From Desulfofundulus salinus (lineage in GTDB: Bacteria; Bacillota; Desulfotomaculia; Desulfotomaculales; Desulfovirgulaceae), in assembly GCF_003627965.1 (NCBI RefSeq), contig NZ_RBWE01000001.1, forward strand, positions 2,517,420 to 2,581,419: DNA of 64,000 nt, read 5' to 3'. Of this stretch, positions 62,501-64,000 are shown piece after piece; position 1 is the stretch's first letter, and the number at the start of each line of letters is the position of its first letter. The position numbers and the translations under genes are program-made. The notes beneath the pieces are model-generated. The model saw nothing but the letters and a program-made list of their open reading frames with translations. It was not told where the DNA came from and did no database searches.

Positions 62501-62962
62501 CACCGTGGTCCTCACGGCGAACTGGTAGTTGCCCGCCTTGGTAGGGTTATTGACTCCGCTAAATTCCACGGTCACCTTACCGCCCGCGGACACGGTCAGC
62601 TCGGCCGGGATACCAATTCTAACAATGTTGCCCAACGATGTTCCCGCCGGCTGATAGGTTTTTCCATCATAGGTTATCCCGGTAACGGACGCATTGGTTA
62701 CGTCGTAGCCGGTGGGGAAGACCACGGTGATCTCGTCGCCCGGCTCTAGGCCGCTCGTGGCGGTAAAAGCGACAGTGTAGCTGACGCCCGCGGCCCCAGC
62801 CGTAGGATTGCCAGCCGTGACGCTGACGCTGCCCACCTGGCCCGCCATCGCCGGCACAGCCGGCAAAAGCGTCAGGAGCATGGCGAGCAGAGCCAGGACG
62901 GAAACGGCCTTCCTCCCGGCCTTCCTGGAAATGAAGAACTTGCTCTTGCCCATCAAAATCAC
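59576..62962 (-). CDS. large exported adhesin-like protein with Big_1/Big_5 domains
   Basis: A 1128-residue secreted protein, first of the cluster. Signal peptide (AVSVLALLAMLLTLLPAVPAMA), a series of invasin/Big_1-like repeats marked by QDAYGN, QDKYGNPV, LDQYGNPY, TDQYGNPV and VDRFDNPV (about residues 190-850), one Big_5 domain of the FGQI-like type (SFSQIVLKDTAGNPVD) and two GWNLVSLPL/GWNLIGFKS modules at the end. No anchor is visible, so attachment may depend on its SLH-bearing neighbours. GTG 62962 or ATG 62953 are possible starts. Confidence 0.85.
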   Translation of the reverse strand: MILMGKSKFFISRKAGRKAVSVLALLAMLLTLLPAVPAMAGQVGSVSVTAGNPTAGAAGVSYTVAFTATSGLEPGDEITVVFPTGYDVTNASVTGITYDGKTYQPAGTSLGNIVRIGIPAELTVSAGGKVTVEFSGVNNPTKAGNYQFAVRTTVDTTTAYGSVTIEPAAAAKIVITEPQNGAKFVANQVVPVNCVIQDVYGNVTTMDSNLTLEFTLTETVATTVYSAKLYSDSEATQELTGNKLVIAAGNTGGTAYLKDTEAENVTIAITTTPVLTPEPQSITITVEQYGTLAKLVFVQPPAQLTAGDTRSFTLQLQDAYGNAFRADKDYTVTLTAQGANADTVTWGGSGVTQQSDKLKATATISSGSSDLTFTFSDTKASDKVTITASIAEPALSATVEFKIVPAANEHFVVKVADAYPATGGIEINSDQRTEVTIEVQDKYGNPVPQASPLTVNLTSDSNTGNANFYADATSDTDITTVTITAGASSVTVYYYDKLRPEDGVQKDITISASAGIVTGSAPVTLMGPRPEKLEIAGDDSVEVNLRLPLTIRLLDQYGNPYAVAQNTNVTLTDNKDGEFYTSLVGGTSVPSVTIAAGKSEATVYYRPTSVGPNTVTAIANVAVEGTSGFNVQGTKSVTVRPAGQVANALSITAETITAGTTGEVSIKVTDQYGNPVAQSADLVVTLKADSPTGKFYDKAEGGTEISTVTIAKDKSETTVYYYDTKAGAQKITVSAPGLDPAEGTITVVPAEPAKIAVVADGSVVVNERAKITFTVVDRFDNPVAVDGSSLTLVLSSSSTTGRFEDESGKQITQVTVAEGQSSATAYYKDSTAGEVTITARTTGLEGSAKLTVQPVPAPDTTPPTVEGTDPQDKASGVAVDKVITVTFSEVVQRGNSFSQIVLKDTAGNPVDCDVALTGKVLTIGPKEKLAYSTTYTVIIPAGAVADLAGNALAQDYTLSFSTTMPTVTLKAGWNLVSLPLIPNEPSIGTVLASVYDKLGAVWSYDAVAGKWSSYAPGAPSSLTVMRDGKGYWVKVNGDCSFAVEGVEMPVGPQVPPSYELVPGWNLIGFKSTVPEKASEYLAAMAGKYTVIYGYDAATQRFHQVLAGENLQPGKGYWIAVTAPGYIYP

Positions 62963-63040
62963 GTTCTTTCTTATCCCCCTCTCAATCTAAGATAACTTTC
63001 AGACACTACCTGTAAACGATGCCTTTTCCGCTGCCGCCTT

Positions 63041-63319
63041 TCAGTCGCCGGGGCTTCCCCTTGCTCCACCGCCACCGCCTTCCGGCTCACCTTCCTCCAA
63101 TCGCGAACCGTGATTATCCCGGCCAAAAAAAAGCTCGTCCACGGTCACGCCGAAGAAGTCGGCCAGTTTCTTCTCCACCTCCTTGCGGGGGTGGCGGTGG
63201 CCGCCCTCGATCATGGCGTAGGAGCTCTGGCTGATGCCCACTGCTTCGGCTACCTGCCGCTGGCTGAGGCCCATTTTGAGCCTCAACTGGTACATCTTTT
63301 CATTTCTCACCCCGCTCAC
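63041..63319 (-). CDS. XRE-family regulator
   Basis: A 92-residue helix-turn-helix protein: YQLRLKMGLSQRQVAEAVGISQSSYAMIEGGHRHP at residues 10-44, then LADFFGVTVDELFFG. The C-terminus is Gly/Glu-rich. It lies 79 bp upstream of the surface-protein operon on the same strand and may regulate it. Start GTG 63319 or GTG three codons later. Confidence 0.85.
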   Translation of the reverse strand: MSGVRNEKMYQLRLKMGLSQRQVAEAVGISQSSYAMIEGGHRHPRKEVEKKLADFFGVTVDELFFGRDNHGSRLEEGEPEGGGGGARGSPGD

Positions 63320-63432
63320 CCTTCGGCTGGTGTTGAAAGAACAAAACCTCCCCCCTTCCTGCCCGGCTGCAGCGCCGGCCGGCCCGTTTCAACCCCGCGG
63401 TGCCGGCCGGCTGCCGTCACCCTCTGACTATT

Positions 63433-63462
63433 ACTATAATCACAATTCGCGATTGCTGTCAA
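63433..63462 (-). promoter_or_regulatory. promoter and likely operator of the XRE gene
   Basis: Minus-strand TTGACA (63462-63457), 18-bp spacer, TATAGT (63438-63433). The spacer holds the imperfect palindrome CAATCGCGAATTG, a plausible operator for either XRE protein. Confidence 0.6.
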
Positions 63463-63612
63463 GGGTCCACCGGTTAAAATTTGCGCCGAACGTAAATAAT
63501 TAGTAGAAGGTTTTTATTTCTTATCACATTATGCGCTTTAACGGAAAATCCGTTTTTTATTTTCTTTCCCTCTTTCACAAAACGTGTTAAATTACGATCG
63601 AGGTGGGTCGAC

Positions 63613-64000
63613 ATGTCTTCCCTCGGCGAAAGGCTGGCTTATCTGCGCAATCAAAGAGGATTGTCCCAGGCGGAACTGGCCCGCCTGTTACATATGGGGC
63701 AGAGCACCATTGCCATGTACGAGAAAAACAGGCGCTCGCCGGACAACCAGTCTCTCAAACGGCTGGCCGATTTCTTCGGCGTTTCGACGGATTACCTGCT
63801 GGGACGCACCGACCGGCCTTACGGAACCGGCGGGGAGGGTGCACCCGGGAATGCACCCCATGACGCGGAGCTGTACGCAGTTGCGGCCGACCCCCTGTTT
63901 GCCGGCCTGCTCAGGCAGGTACCCGACCTGACGGAGGAAGAAAAACACTCCCTGGTTGAGCACTGGGAGTGGGCCCTGCGCTTTATAAAGAAGGAGAGGG
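63613..64000 (+). CDS. XRE-family regulator, cut by the window end
   Basis: At least 129 residues; the gene runs past the window. The HTH is SLGERLAYLRNQRGLSQAELARLLHMGQSTIAMYEKNRR, followed by LADFFGVSTDYLLGR and a helical C-terminal part (LTEEEKHSLVEHWEWALRFI). ATG 63613 follows GAGGTGG. Divergent from the other XRE gene across ~290 bp that also contain the promoter described at 63433. Confidence 0.87.
   Translation, partial: MSSLGERLAYLRNQRGLSQAELARLLHMGQSTIAMYEKNRRSPDNQSLKRLADFFGVSTDYLLGRTDRPYGTGGEGAPGNAPHDAELYAVAADPLFAGLLRQVPDLTEEEKHSLVEHWEWALRFIKKER

Noticed and set aside
1-64000. CRISPR array
   Set aside because: No regularly spaced short direct repeats with unique spacers were found; the only repeats are palindromic elements, a 75-bp pair, the 370-bp pair and coding repeats.

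Overview
The window looks like chromosomal DNA from a moderately GC-rich anaerobic Firmicute, most plausibly a thermophilic, spore-former-type member of the Desulfotomaculum/Pelotomaculum/Moorella neighbourhood. The basis is gene content and signals: strong AGGAGG-type ribosome sites, frequent GTG/TTG starts, a 2-oxoacid:ferredoxin oxidoreductase, a short (class III-like) hybrid-cluster protein, SLH-anchored surface proteins, and an anaerobic benzimidazole (bza) operon like that of Moorella. The species cannot be fixed from sequence reading alone.

Layout. 1-5.5 kb: a minus-strand operon for a 2-hydroxyacid dehydrogenase, a three-subunit 2-oxoacid:ferredoxin oxidoreductase and a GltD-like flavoprotein fused to a ferredoxin domain. 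5.5-9.3 kb: a degraded gap, an IclR regulator, a fosmidomycin-resistance-type MFS exporter and an AhpD-like protein. 9.4-16.2 kb: a complete four-gene Wadjet (jetABCD) anti-plasmid SMC system, with a palindromic repeat lodged between jetB and jetC. 16.4-21.8 kb: sfsA, an EamA exporter, thioredoxin-type arsC, an abnormal selenocysteine-tRNA-shaped tRNA with a cysteine anticodon, a QueG-like Fe-S protein, a frameshifted remnant and hcp. 22-27 kb: PadR regulator, a split permease, a Cys/His-rich peptide, a YedE-TusA selenium/sulfur pair and a radical SAM/SPASM enzyme. 27.6-33.4 kb: an arsenic-type island (two ACR3-like exporters, an ArsP-like permease, thioredoxin, DGC protein, Fe-S protein) with a reverse-transcriptase scrap upstream of acr3.

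33.7-38 kb: a four-gene plus-strand operon (M20 desuccinylase, GNAT, N-succinylamino-acid racemase, YkvI-type transporter) that matches the known D- to L-amino-acid conversion pathway. 38-41 kb: an HMA-like peptide without CXXC, a TauE exporter and an MFS protein. 41-47.3 kb: a cobalamin-riboswitch-controlled operon, bzaA-bzaB-bzaC-DUF2284-bzaD, predicted to make 5-methoxy-6-methylbenzimidazole as the lower ligand of a cobamide. 47.4-52.5 kb: an FAH-family hydrolase, then an unstable zone of Rpn/DUF4351 nuclease genes, a 370-bp duplication that has created a chimera with the C-terminal half of arsM, and a vapBC module. 52.8-63 kb: four consecutive exported proteins (two with SLH anchors, all with bacterial Ig-like domains). 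63-64 kb: two divergent XRE regulators, the last cut by the window end.

The signals most worth a second look are the Sec-like tRNA-Cys, the bza operon with an extra DUF2284 metal-binding protein, the palindromic element family that has entered the Wadjet operon, and the arsM/Rpn gene chimera.
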